Source: Tatumella sp. JGM118
GTDB taxonomy: Bacteria > Pseudomonadota > Gammaproteobacteria > Enterobacterales > Enterobacteriaceae
DNA: 64,000 bases
Reading direction: 5' to 3'
NCBI RefSeq assembly: GCF_018257515.1
Contig: NZ_JAERJR010000017.1
Coordinates: forward strand, 1 to 64,000
Below the pieces are notes generated by a model. That model did not search any database and was not told where the DNA came from. It saw only the letters and a program-made list of their open reading frames with translations. The position numbers and the translations under genes were made by a program. Shown here in pieces: positions 48,551 to 63,107 of the stretch (within the stretch, counting starts at the first letter, position 1; each line of letters starts with the position of its first letter).

Positions 48551-48582
48551 TTTCAGCGACGTGAGTCTGAAATCTGCAATAA

Positions 48583-48608
48583 CCCGGGGCCAGTCCCCGG
48601 GTTTTTTT
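48583..48608 (+). terminator. Terminator of gnd
   Basis: CCCGGGG at 48583-48589 pairs with CCCCGGG at 48595-48601, followed at once by seven T (48602-48608). A textbook rho-independent terminator 32 bp after gnd. Confidence 0.92.
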
Positions 48609-48893
48609 ATCGGCCGTGGCGCCATAACCTGCCGTCCCTGCTTTTTCACGACAATACCAGGATTTTTTAATTACCTTTCAGTGTGAGTTATCCGAAATCG
48701 CCTGCCTCTGCGGGACCTGCCGGTCGCACAGACCCTGTAAATGTGATGCCGGATCCCGATTTTATGACCGCAGAATATGCACCGGACACCGGAAAAGGTA
48801 TTGTATGCGCAACCAGGCATAGTGCCGTCTTAATGTCCTGGCTAACGGAGGACAGGAGTCCCGGGGGACAAGGCATCAGCAGAGGAGAAACTC
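48609..48893. other. Gap between gnd and the coiled-coil glycosyltransferase
   Basis: About 285 bp without a convincing gene. A plus-strand open frame (48683-48955) overlaps the following gene out of frame and has no recognisable product. GAGGAG just before 48894 is the ribosome binding site of the next gene. Confidence 0.5.
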
Positions 48894-50174
48894 ATGTCGG
48901 AACCAAAGGTCACGGCGATAATCACAACGTTCAATGCCGCACACTATATCGCTGAAACACTCCACACCATTACATCACAAAGCTTACAAGCGTTGCAGAT
49001 TATCATCGTTGATGATGCCTCCACCGATAATACTGTCGCCATTCTCCGTGAGCATTGTGCGACGGATGAACGGGTGACAATACTGGTGAATGAGGAAAAC
49101 CGGGGGGCGGGTTATTCACGTAACCGGGCTTTCCCTCTCGCGACAGGAGAGTTTGTGATCTTCCTGGATGATGATGACCTCTGTGCAAACGATATGCTGG
49201 AACAGGCCTATGGTCACGCAGTCTCTGCCGGCGCTGATGTGGTGGTCTTTCGCAGCGATAATCTGGATAGTCTGACACAGCAACGGACACCCGCAGCATG
49301 GACCATCCAGGCAGAGTCATTGCCGCTCTCCCGCACCTTTACCGCGTTTGAAACGCGTGGAAATTTTTTCCGGACTTTTATCTGGTGGGCCTGGGACAAA
49401 CTGATCCGTCGTGATCTGATCCTGCGTTCAGGTTTACAGTTTCAGGAAATCCGTACCAGTAATGATTTATTCTTTGTTTGTGCATTGTTACTGCAGGCCG
49501 GGGCGATCTCCGTCTGTGACGCGACACTGATTAGCCATCGGGATAACCGCGCAGGGTCGTTATCGAATACCCGCGAGCTCTCCTATGACTGCTCACTACA
49601 GGCTATCCGTGCCCTCTATCATCATCTGAACGAGCAGCCGGTTTACCAGCCATTACACCGGGATTTCCTTAATTACAGTATCGATTTCCTCAGCTGGAGC
49701 CTGTCGACGTTGAAACACTGGCCGGCCTATTCGGATTTTTACCGGCAGATCCGCACGTTTTACCAGCAAATTCCGCCGGTACCGGCGGCAGAGATCGAAT
49801 CAGAATACCTTGAGGCCTGTTATCAGGATCTGAGCTGCGGGGACCCCGAAACCACGCTGATGAAACTGAAATGCCGGCTGGAGCAGGATCTCCGTCATCA
49901 TATGACCTGCGGGGCCGAACAACGGCAGCAACGACTGGTTTTACAGCAGCAGTTAACCGAAGCAGAGCGTGCCGTTTCTGAACAGGCGGAACAGGTGGCA
50001 CAAAATCACCGGATGGCTGCGGAAATTGAGCGTTTACAACAGCAGGCCGCCGGCCAGCAACTTCATGTCAGCGAGTTACAGGCCTTAAATGAACAGTATC
50101 AGCAGGAGCGGGCACAGAGGCCGACGACCATTGCCGGGAAGTTATGTTCGTTGCTGGGAGGCCGCAGGAAGTAA
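48894..50174 (+). CDS. GT2 glycosyltransferase with C-terminal coiled coil
   Basis: A 426-residue protein. Residues 5-230 or so form a family 2 GT-A domain with ITTFNAAHYIAETL, IVDDASTDNT and the metal site FLDDDDLC. Residues of about 325-405 are rich in Gln, Glu, Ala and Leu with heptad spacing (QQQLTEAERAVSEQAEQVAQ), which predicts a coiled coil for oligomerisation or partner binding. The C-terminus is basic (LGGRRK). It lies outside the galactan operon, beyond gnd, where chain-modifying or additional O-antigen genes often sit. Donor and acceptor are unknown; it might add a side branch or cap to the galactan. Confidence 0.82.
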   Translation: MSEPKVTAIITTFNAAHYIAETLHTITSQSLQALQIIIVDDASTDNTVAILREHCATDERVTILVNEENRGAGYSRNRAFPLATGEFVIFLDDDDLCANDMLEQAYGHAVSAGADVVVFRSDNLDSLTQQRTPAAWTIQAESLPLSRTFTAFETRGNFFRTFIWWAWDKLIRRDLILRSGLQFQEIRTSNDLFFVCALLLQAGAISVCDATLISHRDNRAGSLSNTRELSYDCSLQAIRALYHHLNEQPVYQPLHRDFLNYSIDFLSWSLSTLKHWPAYSDFYRQIRTFYQQIPPVPAAEIESEYLEACYQDLSCGDPETTLMKLKCRLEQDLRHHMTCGAEQRQQRLVLQQQLTEAERAVSEQAEQVAQNHRMAAEIERLQQQAAGQQLHVSELQALNEQYQQERAQRPTTIAGKLCSLLGGRRK

Positions 50175-50201
50175 GGCTCCCTGCGACATCTCCGGCGGAA
50201 C

Positions 50202-51320
50202 TCAGGGAACCAGCAGGGGACCTTCACGGCCGGCTTTTCCGCCGGCCAGACGGACGACCAGCAGGCCTGCGGTTGCAAAGCGCACCCAGTGACGCGCATA
50301 GAGCAGCCCGTCCTGCCGGCAAACCAGGGGGGTCAGCTGGTCAGTGATCGGGTCGAGAATTTCTGCCACCACCTCGCCGGCATGGATCCACTCGCCGGGT
50401 TGGCGGGTATAAAGGATGACACCGGCATGCGGTGCTGTCAGATATTCGCAACCCGCCAGGTCCGCTTTTAACGGGGCAGGCACCGCGGGGAGGGGCGGAA
50501 AGTCTCCGGCAATGTATCCCAGTGCGGTCAGACCATTGAGGATAGCCCGGGCATCTTCACGGGCCTGATCATGGCTGACATCCCGGGCACCGCGCAGCTC
50601 CAGTGTGACAGGCTTCAGCGCTGCCGGTAACGGATAAGCCGCGCCGAAGCGCTGATGAAGCGTATACCAGGGTTCGGCACAGGCTTCGTCAAAAGGTTCA
50701 CCGCCGGAAATATCCGCAATCAATGCCGTACGGCAACCCAGATAGTGACCCAATACCGACACTTCCGGCCAGGCCTGCGGCGTTGTATAAAGGTGGGCAA
50801 CCGCCTCCCAGTCACAATGGATATCGATCATCAGGTCAGCCTTGCAGGCCATACGCATCAGTATTGCCCGTTGTGACTGCAGTTCGGTGGCCGGGATGTA
50901 ATCATCGAAATACCGGTCAATCGCCTCACGGATCACGCGCTTATTGGCGCTGACATCCTGGCTCAGTGCCGGGCCGGCGATCGCCGCCAGCGACTCACCG
51001 ATAGCCGGAAACTGGCGGTTAAAGTCCTGACCGGACAGACTATCAAAACGTCCCAGAGGCTGCCCCTGTAACTGCTGAGAAAATCCGATAGGGTTGGCGA
51101 CCGGGACCAGGGTAAATTTCGCCCGTAATTGTCCCTGACTTTCCAGCGCACTGAGTGCATGTTTCAGGTACCAGGCGACCGCCACGCCGGGCAGTTCATC
51201 GCTGTGCAAAGCGGCCTGAATGTATACCTGTTGCTGATCATCATGACCGAATTCATAACTGACTATCTGTCGTTCAGTGCCGAACGTCGTGGATAATATC
51301 CGGGAGTTGTGTTGTTGCAT
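50202..51320 (-). CDS. Succinylglutamate desuccinylase/aspartoacylase-family zinc hydrolase
   Basis: A 372-residue M14-like zinc enzyme. Zinc ligands and catalytic residues are visible in ALHSDELPGV (His39 and Glu42), DFNRQFP (substrate Asn-Arg) and DLMIDIHCDWE (second zinc His). The C-terminal third (TAPHAGVILYTRQPGEWIHA) is a barrel-sandwich lobe common to the AstE/AspA group. Members cleave N-acyl amino acids or amides. The substrate is unknown. The neighbouring gene encodes an amino-acid binding protein in the same direction, so the pair may import and hydrolyse an acylated amino acid. Confidence 0.82.
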   Translation of the reverse strand: MQQHNSRILSTTFGTERQIVSYEFGHDDQQQVYIQAALHSDELPGVAVAWYLKHALSALESQGQLRAKFTLVPVANPIGFSQQLQGQPLGRFDSLSGQDFNRQFPAIGESLAAIAGPALSQDVSANKRVIREAIDRYFDDYIPATELQSQRAILMRMACKADLMIDIHCDWEAVAHLYTTPQAWPEVSVLGHYLGCRTALIADISGGEPFDEACAEPWYTLHQRFGAAYPLPAALKPVTLELRGARDVSHDQAREDARAILNGLTALGYIAGDFPPLPAVPAPLKADLAGCEYLTAPHAGVILYTRQPGEWIHAGEVVAEILDPITDQLTPLVCRQDGLLYARHWVRFATAGLLVVRLAGGKAGREGPLLVP

Positions 51321-51385
51321 AGCGTGCGGATCCTGGCTCAGGGGGTAATAGCGGACAGACTGCGAAACAAGGGGGCTGACAGTAA

Positions 51386-51406
51386 CACCGGGGGGAGCCC
51401 CCGGTG
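51386..51406 (-). terminator. Hairpin downstream of the binding-protein gene
   Basis: CACCGGGG at 51386-51393 can pair with CCCCGGTG at 51399-51406, eleven bases after the stop of the binding-protein gene on the minus strand. There is no long T-run, so it may only attenuate read-through into the hydrolase gene. Confidence 0.5.
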
Positions 51407-51416
51407 ACAGAACGAA

Positions 51417-52202
51417 TTACTTCACAGAAATATCGGTGGTGAAGTATTTTTTCTGAAGTTTATCAAAGGTGCCGTCGGCTTTGATTTTTGCATAAGCATC
51501 ATCAAGTGCGGTCCGCAGTTCAGTATCGCCTTTACGCAGACCAATCGCGGTGCCCGGGCCGATGATCGGGTCTTCCACAGCCGGTCCGGATAATTCAAAG
51601 CCTTTTCCGGCCGGGGATTTCAAAAAGCCGATCCCGGCCTGTGCACCGTCGGTGAATTCTGCATCAATACGGCCAGCCACGAGATCATTTTCAACCTGCG
51701 CCTGGTCACCGTAAGGAACGACATTGACGCCATAAGGCTGCCATTTCAGTCGTGCATAACGCTCCTGAACCGTGCCCTGTTCGACGCCGACGGATTTGCC
51801 TTTCAGGGATTCAGCCGTGGGTAACAGACCCGATCCTTTCCGTGCGACCAGCATCACCGGGGTGTTATACACCGGTACGGTAAAGTCGATCTGTTTCAGA
51901 CGTTCAGCAGTGACCCCCATATCGGACAAAATAGCGTCAAACTTACGGGCTTTCAGCGCGGGGATCATCCCGTCGAACTCATTTTCAACCCAGACACACT
52001 TCACATCCATCTGTTTGCACAGGGCGTTACCCAAATCGATATCGAAGCCAACCAGTTTTCCGTCAGCGGTTTTCGACTCGAACGGCGGATAGGTCGGGTC
52101 TACCGCAAAGCGAACCTGAGTGAGTGCTGCCTGACTCAGTAACGGGGTTCCGGCCAGCAGCGCGGTGAACAATGACAGGCGTAACTTACGGGTGAACGTC
52201 AT
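51417..52202 (-). CDS. Periplasmic amino-acid-binding protein, ArgT/HisJ type
   Basis: A 261-residue solute-binding protein (family 3). The signal peptide ends LLSQAALTQ. FAVDPTYPPFESKTADGKLV and GFDIDLGNALCKQMDVKCVW with its two cysteines are close to ArgT/HisJ of E. coli, which bind lysine, arginine, ornithine or histidine. DGMIPALKARKFDAILSDM is also diagnostic. No permease or ATPase gene is next to it, so it must share a transporter encoded elsewhere. It lies directly downstream of the his operon in the same direction but beyond the his terminator. Confidence 0.87.
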   Translation of the reverse strand: MTFTRKLRLSLFTALLAGTPLLSQAALTQVRFAVDPTYPPFESKTADGKLVGFDIDLGNALCKQMDVKCVWVENEFDGMIPALKARKFDAILSDMGVTAERLKQIDFTVPVYNTPVMLVARKGSGLLPTAESLKGKSVGVEQGTVQERYARLKWQPYGVNVVPYGDQAQVENDLVAGRIDAEFTDGAQAGIGFLKSPAGKGFELSGPAVEDPIIGPGTAIGLRKGDTELRTALDDAYAKIKADGTFDKLQKKYFTTDISVK

Positions 52203-52524
52203 AATTTGCTATTTCCTGATTATTTTGATGTTGTAATAAATGAGCCCTCCCTGTACCGGGAGGTTTTATTGCGAAGCGGTGACACTCCGCGCCCTGCCAA
52301 AAGGCTGTTTCAGGCAGACAGGGGTTAATCTACCAATAATTACGGTCTTGTGACAGAACTGCGCGGTAACTATCTGTATTCCGGTTCACGGCAGGGAGTC
52401 CCGTGCGCTGTCGCCCGGCAACCGGTGTTCAGGAGCGGCATGGGAATCCCAGCCATTGCAGGACAGAGGGGCGGCCGGGTGAGTCAGGGGTCTCCGGGAA
52501 GCGCAGGGATGCGGATAAGAAAAA
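52203..52524. other. Gap between the his terminator and the binding-protein gene
   Basis: About 320 bp without a gene. The promoter of the binding-protein gene must be here (minus strand). The part at 52380-52520 is GC-rich with several short inverted matches but no repeat family that I can name. Confidence 0.45.
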
Positions 52525-52553
52525 AGGCCGTGGCGGGGATACCGTCACGGCCT
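52525..52553 (-). terminator. Terminator of the his operon
   Basis: AGGCCGTG at 52525-52532 pairs with CACGGCCT at 52546-52553. On the minus strand the stem is followed by a T-rich tract (TTTTTTCTT), about 50 bases after the hisI stop. Confidence 0.85.
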
Positions 52554-52603
52554 GTCGTCACCGCCGGCTCCGCCACCGTGCGGGGCGGAAGGGCAGGCAG
52601 GGA

Positions 52604-53214
52604 TTATTTCTTCTGATGACGATCGCGCAGATTATTGATCACTGCACTCAGATCCAGATCCTGATCCTGTAGCAGTACCAGCAGATGATAGATCAGATCA
52701 GAGGCTTCATTGGTCAGTTCGAAACGATCATTCACCGTGGCAGCCAGTGCGGTCTCAACACCTTCTTCACCGACTTTCTGGGCAATACGTTTGGTGCCGC
52801 GGGCATACAGACTGGCTGTGTAAGAACTGTCAGGGTCGGCCGACTTACGGCTCGCCAGCAGTTGTTCCAGCTGGTAGAGGAATCCCCAGTCGCTGGATGC
52901 CGGTGAAAAGCAGCTGGAGGTCCCGGTATGACAGGTCGGACCGATCGGGTTCGCCAGAATCAGCAGACTGTCGTTGTCACAGTCCGGCGTAATGCTTTCA
53001 ACCTGCAGGAAATGCCCGGAAGATTCGCCTTTAGTCCACAGACGCCCTTTGGTACGTGACCAGAAAGTCACTTTACCGCTGCTCAGTGTCTGCTCCAGTG
53101 CCTGGGCATTCATGTAACCCAGCATCAGCACTTCGCCGGAAACTTTGTGCTGAATGACCGCAGGGATCATTCCTTCTGTTTTTTCCCAGTCAAGCCGGGA
53201 GAGTTGTTCTGCCG

Positions 53215-53221
<7 letters not shown>
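52604..53221 (-). CDS. hisI: Bifunctional phosphoribosyl-AMP cyclohydrolase/phosphoribosyl-ATP pyrophosphatase
   Basis: A 205-residue fusion (HisIE) for steps 2 and 3 of histidine synthesis. The N-terminal cyclohydrolase has [20 protein letters not shown] and [12 protein letters not shown] with its zinc ligands; the C-terminal pyrophosphatase has [12 protein letters not shown] and [13 protein letters not shown]. It is the last gene of the operon and overlaps hisF. Confidence 0.95.
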
Positions 53222-58747
<5,526 letters not shown>

Positions 58748-58750
58748 CTC

Positions 58751-59650
58751 TTACTCCATCATTTTTTCGATCGGCAGAACAAGGATGGAACTGGCTCCCA
58801 GAGATTTCAGTTTTTCCATCGTTTCCCAGAACAGGGTCTCGCTGCTGACCATATGCATGGCCACCCGCGCCTGATCGCCTGCCAGTGGCAGTACGGTCGG
58901 ACGCTCTGCGCCAGGCATCAGGGCAATCACTTCTTCCAGACGCTCAGACGGTGCATGCAGCATAATGTACTTGGACTCGCGGGCTTTAATGACGCCCTGG
59001 ATACGGGTCAGCAGTTTATCGATCAGATACTGTTTTTCTTCCGGCATTTCGCCTTCACGCTGGATCAGCACCGCTTTGGAGCGATAAATCACATCCACTT
59101 CGCGCAGGCCATTGGCTTCCAGGGTCGCTCCGGTAGACACCAGGTCACAGATAGCATCCGCCAGACCGGCACGGGGAGCGACTTCGACCGAGCCATTCAG
59201 CATACAGGGTTTAAAAGAGAGGTTTTTGCTATCGAAGTAGCGTTTCAGCAGGTGCGGATAGGAGGTGGCGATGCGTTTATTGTCCAGACATTCCGGGCCG
59301 GTGTATCCGGCATCGGCCGGCATCGCCAGTGATAAGCGGCAGCCCCCGAAATCAAGACGACGCAGAGTGGTGTAACCGGCATTTTCGCCCTGAGCCTGGC
59401 GGGTCAGTAACTCTTCTTCCAGCACGTTTTCGCCGATAATCCCTAAATCAACGACACCGTCCATTACCAGGCCCGGAATATCGTCATCGCGTACCCGCAG
59501 AATATCGATAGGCATATTTTCAGCGAAGGCAATCAGGCGCTGTTGTTGCAGATTGATTTTAATGCCGCAACGGCTAAGCAGTTCTCTGGAGTCATCACTC
59601 AGACGGCCTGATTTCTGCATTGCGATACGGATACGTTTGTTATCTAACAT
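58751..59650 (-). CDS. hisG: ATP phosphoribosyltransferase HisG
   Basis: A 299-residue long-form HisG, the first and feedback-inhibited enzyme of the pathway, with the same length as in E. coli. The chain begins [40 protein letters not shown] holds the PRPP loop. The C-terminal histidine-binding domain is complete. It is the first structural gene after the attenuator. Confidence 0.97.
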   Translation of the reverse strand: MLDNKRIRIAMQKSGRLSDDSRELLSRCGIKINLQQQRLIAFAENMPIDILRVRDDDIPGLVMDGVVDLGIIGENVLEEELLTRQAQGENAGYTTLRRLDFGGCRLSLAMPADAGYTGPECLDNKRIATSYPHLLKRYFDSKNLSFKPCMLNGSVEVAPRAGLADAICDLVSTGATLEANGLREVDVIYRSKAVLIQREGEMPEEKQYLIDKLLTRIQGVIKARESKYIMLHAPSERLEEVIALMPGAERPTVLPLAGDQARVAMHMVSSETLFWETMEKLKSLGASSILVLPIEKMME

Positions 59651-59719
59651 CTGTCCTGTCCTCTGCTTATTTTTTCCTGTACGGAATTTATTATTCTGAA
59701 ACTTTTGTCCATAAAAAAA

Positions 59720-59741
59720 CCCCGGAAGAAATCTTCCGGGG
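59720..59741 (-). terminator. his operon attenuator terminator
   Basis: CCCCGGAAGA at 59720-59729 pairs with TCTTCCGGGG at 59732-59741. On the minus strand a run of seven T follows. It lies between hisL and hisG, the place of the his attenuator that forms when histidyl-tRNA is plentiful. Confidence 0.93.
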
Positions 59742-59804
59742 TTTTTTTATGCGTCCAAACCACTGGAAGATCTTTTCGTCTCCCAGCACACATCGCCTGA
59801 AAGA

Positions 59805-59852
59805 CTAGTCAGGGTGATGGTGATGATGGTGGTTAATCTGGACGCTATTCAT
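59805..59852 (-). CDS. hisL: his operon leader peptide
   Basis: A 15-residue leader peptide, MNSVQINHHHHHHPD, read on the minus strand from the ATG at 59852 to a TAG at 59805. Six histidine codons in a row make its translation depend on charged histidyl-tRNA. When the ribosome stalls, the alternative RNA fold prevents the terminator at 59720-59741 and hisGDCBHAFI is transcribed. Six rather than the seven consecutive His of E. coli is a minor difference. Confidence 0.95.
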   Translation of the reverse strand: MNSVQINHHHHHHPD

Positions 59853-60044
59853 AAAATATTCCGACGTATATTGATTTGATTGTCTGCCAATTAACCTAAC
59901 CAAAATAGTGGCGACTGGCAACCCTTTTTTCGGCCTGACAATCATAAATTTCTTAATAAATTTATACTGGCCTGAAAACGGTCACAGGCATAAGATCACC
60001 GCTGACTCTTGCGGTATCGGACAGGACAATATAAAGGCAGACTT

Positions 60045-60881
60045 ATGACGAAAAAAGTAGCAATTGTCGGCCTGGGCTGGCTGGGGATGCCTCTGGCCCG
60101 GACGCTGATCGGACGTGGCTGGCAGGTGACGGGCAGTAAGACGACTGCAGATGGCGTGCAGGCGGCACAGGCAAGCGGCATTCCGGCCAGTCTGCTGACG
60201 CTGGACCCGGAGCCGAAGTGTGACCCTGATGATTTAGCCGAACTGCTGGATGTGGATGCCCTGGTGGTGACGTTACCGGCGCGGCGGACGGTCGATACCA
60301 GTGAGCAATATCTTCAGGCGGTGCAGAATATTGTTGATATGGCCCTGGCCCGGCAGGTCCGGCATATTATTTTCACCAGTTCTACCTCGGTCTACGGTAA
60401 TCTGCAGGGTGAGGCTTCCGAAGACAGCCCTATGCATCCGGTGACCCCGGCCGGTGAATCTCTGGTGCGGCTGGAACAATGGCTCCATGATTTACCCAGG
60501 ACGACGGTGGATATACTGCGTCTTGCGGGGCTGGTGGGGCCGGGGAGACATCCGGGACGCTTTCTGGCAGGGAAAACCGGGCTGAGTCATGGCAACCAGG
60601 GGGTCAACCTGGTTCACCTGGAGGATGTTATTTCCGCGATTGTGCTGCTGCTCGAACATCCTGCGCAGGGAACCGTCTATAATCTCTGTGCTGAGGGCCA
60701 TCCATCCCGGGAAGAATATTACTCCCGACTTGCGGCCCACGCCGGCTGGACCCCGCCGGTCTTTGACGGCGAACCGGCCACCGACGCAGGAAAAGCGGTC
60801 AACGGGCAGCGGATCTGCCGCGAACGGGGTTTCCGCTATCAATGGCCGGACCCTTACGACATGCCATTTACTCAGGGGTAA
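60045..60881 (+). CDS. yeeZ: SDR-family NAD(P)-binding protein YeeZ
   Basis: A 278-residue protein starting at the ATG at 60045 (AAAGG upstream; twelve more codons are open before it). The dinucleotide motif is KKVAIVGLGWLGMPLARTL. The active-site-like FTSSTSVYGNLQGEASED carries the Ser and Tyr positions, but the usual YxxxK lysine is not obvious. E. coli YeeZ (274 residues) is an atypical SDR protein next to the his operon. The function is unknown; sugar-nucleotide epimerase-like activity is only suggested by the fold. It is divergent from hisL. Confidence 0.88.
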   Translation: MTKKVAIVGLGWLGMPLARTLIGRGWQVTGSKTTADGVQAAQASGIPASLLTLDPEPKCDPDDLAELLDVDALVVTLPARRTVDTSEQYLQAVQNIVDMALARQVRHIIFTSSTSVYGNLQGEASEDSPMHPVTPAGESLVRLEQWLHDLPRTTVDILRLAGLVGPGRHPGRFLAGKTGLSHGNQGVNLVHLEDVISAIVLLLEHPAQGTVYNLCAEGHPSREEYYSRLAAHAGWTPPVFDGEPATDAGKAVNGQRICRERGFRYQWPDPYDMPFTQG

Positions 60882-60972
60882 GCCGAAGATTTGCCATAAT
60901 TGCCCGGATAACGGTGATAATCTCTTGTGTTAGCGGGTATTTTTAGGCAGAATGCGCGCCTGCAAATTTGAG

Positions 60973-61010
60973 AATAACCGATGCCTTTTTCCGGCGTCGG
61001 TTATTTTTTT
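60973..61010 (+). terminator. Terminator downstream of yeeZ
   Basis: AATAACCGATGCC at 60973-60985 pairs with GGCGTCGGTTATT at 60993-61005 (one G-T pair), merging into a long T-run. Strong rho-independent terminator. Confidence 0.9.
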
Positions 61011-61106
61011 TGCATATTTAGTTATAAAACAAACCTACGGGGCCGGACGTTTTCCGGAGAGATATACATTAGATACACGCTATGGCGTGAGTTAGAGGAA
61101 ATTTTG

Positions 61107-61277
61107 ATGGGGCTTTTCACCACTTCACCAGCGATGTCTGGTGCACGCTTTCGCGACGACTACGGCGCGACGCGCACGATGATAACTTCATACTCACCTT
61201 TCTGCGTTCTGCGGAATATCCCTGTGGCACAATCACGCACGATTGTTACTGTAGGGGACATGAATCATGCAAACTAA
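61107..61277 (+). CDS. Candidate leader ORF overlapping plaP
   Basis: A 56-codon frame starting [20 protein letters not shown]. The ribosome binding site AGAGGA sits seven bases before the ATG. The frame ends with TAA 11 bases inside plaP, in another frame, so ribosomes finishing it would arrive exactly at the plaP start. The peptide has no known family; it resembles neither a transporter nor the short YoeI peptide that E. coli has before plaP. The overlap and strong ribosome binding site suggest a regulatory upstream ORF, perhaps sensing polyamines. Whether it is translated is not provable here. Confidence 0.45.
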   Translation: MGLFTTSPAMSGARFRDDYGATRTMITSYSPFCVLRNIPVAQSRTIVTVGDMNHAN

Positions 61278-62628
61278 TCCCTCTGCTGCACCTAAGCGCG
61301 CTAACCTGAAAAAAACATTAACGCTGCTTCCTGTGATCATGATCGGTCTGGCGTATATGCAGCCGATGACCCTGTTTGATACCTTTGGTATCGTGTCGGG
61401 ACTGACCAGTGGTCACGTTGCGACCGCGTATATCTTTGCGACTATCGCAATTCTGTTTACTGCACTGAGTTACGGTAAACTGGTTCGTCGTTTCCCGTCG
61501 GCCGGTTCTGCGTACACTTATGCACAAAAATCCATCAGTCCGCATGTCGGATTTATGGTCGGCTGGTCCTCGCTGCTGGACTACCTGTTTATGCCAATGA
61601 TTAATATTCTGCTGGCAAAAAGTTATTTTGAATCCCTGCTGCCGGGCATCCCTTCATGGATCTTCGTGGTACTGCTGGTGGTATTTATGACCGTGACTAA
61701 CCTGAAAGGGATTAAAACGGTTGCCAACTTCAACAGTATTATCGTTGTGCTGCAGATTGCGGTGATGGTCGCGATTGTCGGACTGATTATCTACGGCGTC
61801 AGCCACGGTATTGGCGCAGGAACCTTAACCAGCACCAAACCGTTCTGGTCTTCGGATGCACATGTGGTACCGATGATCACCGGGGCGACGATACTCTGCT
61901 TCTCCTTCCTGGGCTTTGATGGTCTGAGCTCATTGTCTGAAGAGACGAAAGATGCAGAACGTACCATCCCGCGTGCGATTTTCATGACGGCACTGATTGG
62001 TGGTGTACTGTTTGTTGCGGTGTCTTACTTCCTGCAACTGTACTTCCCGGACATCTCTCGTTTTAAAGACCCGGATTCCTCACAGCCTGAAATCATGCTG
62101 TATGTTGCGGGCAGAACGTTCCAGTTCGGTATCCTGATCTTCTCCTGTGTGACCGTACTGGCCTCAGGAATGGCGGCCCATGCCGGGGTTTCACGTCTGA
62201 TGTATGTGATGGGACGTGACGGTGTGTTCCCGAACCGTTTCTTTGGTCATATCTCACACAAATGGTCTACCCCGACCTATAACGTGCTGCTGGTCGGTGC
62301 CATTGCATTACTGGCGATCAATTTTGACCTGGTCACCGCGACTGCGCTGATTAACTTTGGTGCTCTGGTGGCGTTTACTTTCGTTAACCTGTCTGTGATT
62401 TCACAGTTCTGGATCCGTGAGAAACGTAACAAGACACTGAACGACCACTTCCAGTATCTGGTGCTGCCGGTTCTGGGGGCACTGACGGTCGGAGCGCTGT
62501 GGCTGAACCTGGAAGAAAGCTCGATGATCCTCGGTCTGATCTGGGCGGCTATCGGTATTATCTACCTGGCATTTGTGACCCGGGCCTTCCGTAAGCCGGT
62601 GCCTCAGTACAGCGAAGAAGGGTTATAA
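61267..62628 (+). CDS. plaP: Putrescine importer PlaP (YeeF), APC family
   Basis: A 453-residue, twelve-helix amino acid-polyamine-organocation transporter, almost the same length as E. coli PlaP (452). The N-terminal half has [20 protein letters not shown] and [40 protein letters not shown] is the conserved sixth-helix region. PlaP imports putrescine by proton symport and supports surface motility in E. coli. AGGGG precedes the ATG. It is followed by a strong terminator. Confidence 0.94.
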   Translation: MQTNPSAAPKRANLKKTLTLLPVIMIGLAYMQPMTLFDTFGIVSGLTSGHVATAYIFATIAILFTALSYGKLVRRFPSAGSAYTYAQKSISPHVGFMVGWSSLLDYLFMPMINILLAKSYFESLLPGIPSWIFVVLLVVFMTVTNLKGIKTVANFNSIIVVLQIAVMVAIVGLIIYGVSHGIGAGTLTSTKPFWSSDAHVVPMITGATILCFSFLGFDGLSSLSEETKDAERTIPRAIFMTALIGGVLFVAVSYFLQLYFPDISRFKDPDSSQPEIMLYVAGRTFQFGILIFSCVTVLASGMAAHAGVSRLMYVMGRDGVFPNRFFGHISHKWSTPTYNVLLVGAIALLAINFDLVTATALINFGALVAFTFVNLSVISQFWIREKRNKTLNDHFQYLVLPVLGALTVGALWLNLEESSMILGLIWAAIGIIYLAFVTRAFRKPVPQYSEEGL

Positions 62629-62654
62629 TCCTCCGCTGCACGCGTCACTGATCA

Positions 62655-62687
62655 AGCCCTGTCAGGTTTCCTGACAGGGCTTTTTTT
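62655..62687 (+). terminator. Terminator of plaP
   Basis: AGCCCTGTCAG at 62655-62665 pairs perfectly with CTGACAGGGCT at 62671-62681, with T-run 62681-62687. Confidence 0.93.
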
Positions 62688-62824
62688 ATGGGCATGGCTT
62701 AAACCGATGGCGGGTGAGGCCGTACGCAACTGCCCCGGGGCATCATCAATCCCCGTTTCCTGCCGTTACTTTCGTAAATCAAAGAATAAATCAGCCTGTA
62801 TCGCGGGGCATTTTAAGCAGTGAA

Positions 62825-63054
62825 TACCAGGATTGTGCCAGTGACCGGGCGGACGAAGTTATACCAGCAATCGCGGCCTTCGGACCGGGGGATAAATGAA
62901 CCCGACGGTCATCCTCATGGCAAAACGACTCTCAGGCAGACGATACGAGGGTTGTGCTAGTGATCGCGCGGACGAAGCTATACCAGCAGCCGCGGCCTTC
63001 GGACCGGGGGATAAATGAACCCGACGGTCATCCTCGTGGCAAAACGACTCTCAG
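62825..63054. repeat. Two tandem copies of a 111-bp intergenic repeat
   Basis: Unit 1 is 62825-62935 and unit 2 is 62944-63054, offset 119 bp, differing at only about ten positions by eye. Each contains an imperfect stem, GACCGGGG with CCC and CGGTC around AAATGAA, near GGACCGGGGGATAAATG. It lies between plaP and sbcB. No protein is convincingly encoded. The stretch at 62700-62824 before it shows nothing recognisable. Confidence 0.9.
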
Positions 63055-63107
63055 ATCGCCAGAAACCGGAATAAACGGGCCGCACAGGAGCGGGGCGGCC
63101 CGCGATA

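Noticed and set aside
48683-48955. A 90-codon plus-strand ORF before the coiled-coil glycosyltransferase
   Set aside because: It has no recognisable product and overlaps the next gene out of frame; it is probably chance.
60981-61106. The longer version of the ORF before plaP
   Set aside because: It would begin inside the yeeZ terminator stem-loop; the ATG at 61107 has the good ribosome binding site.
62825-63054. The 111-bp repeats as CRISPR or att sites
   Set aside because: There are only two long units with an 8-bp spacer and no integrase or cas gene nearby.
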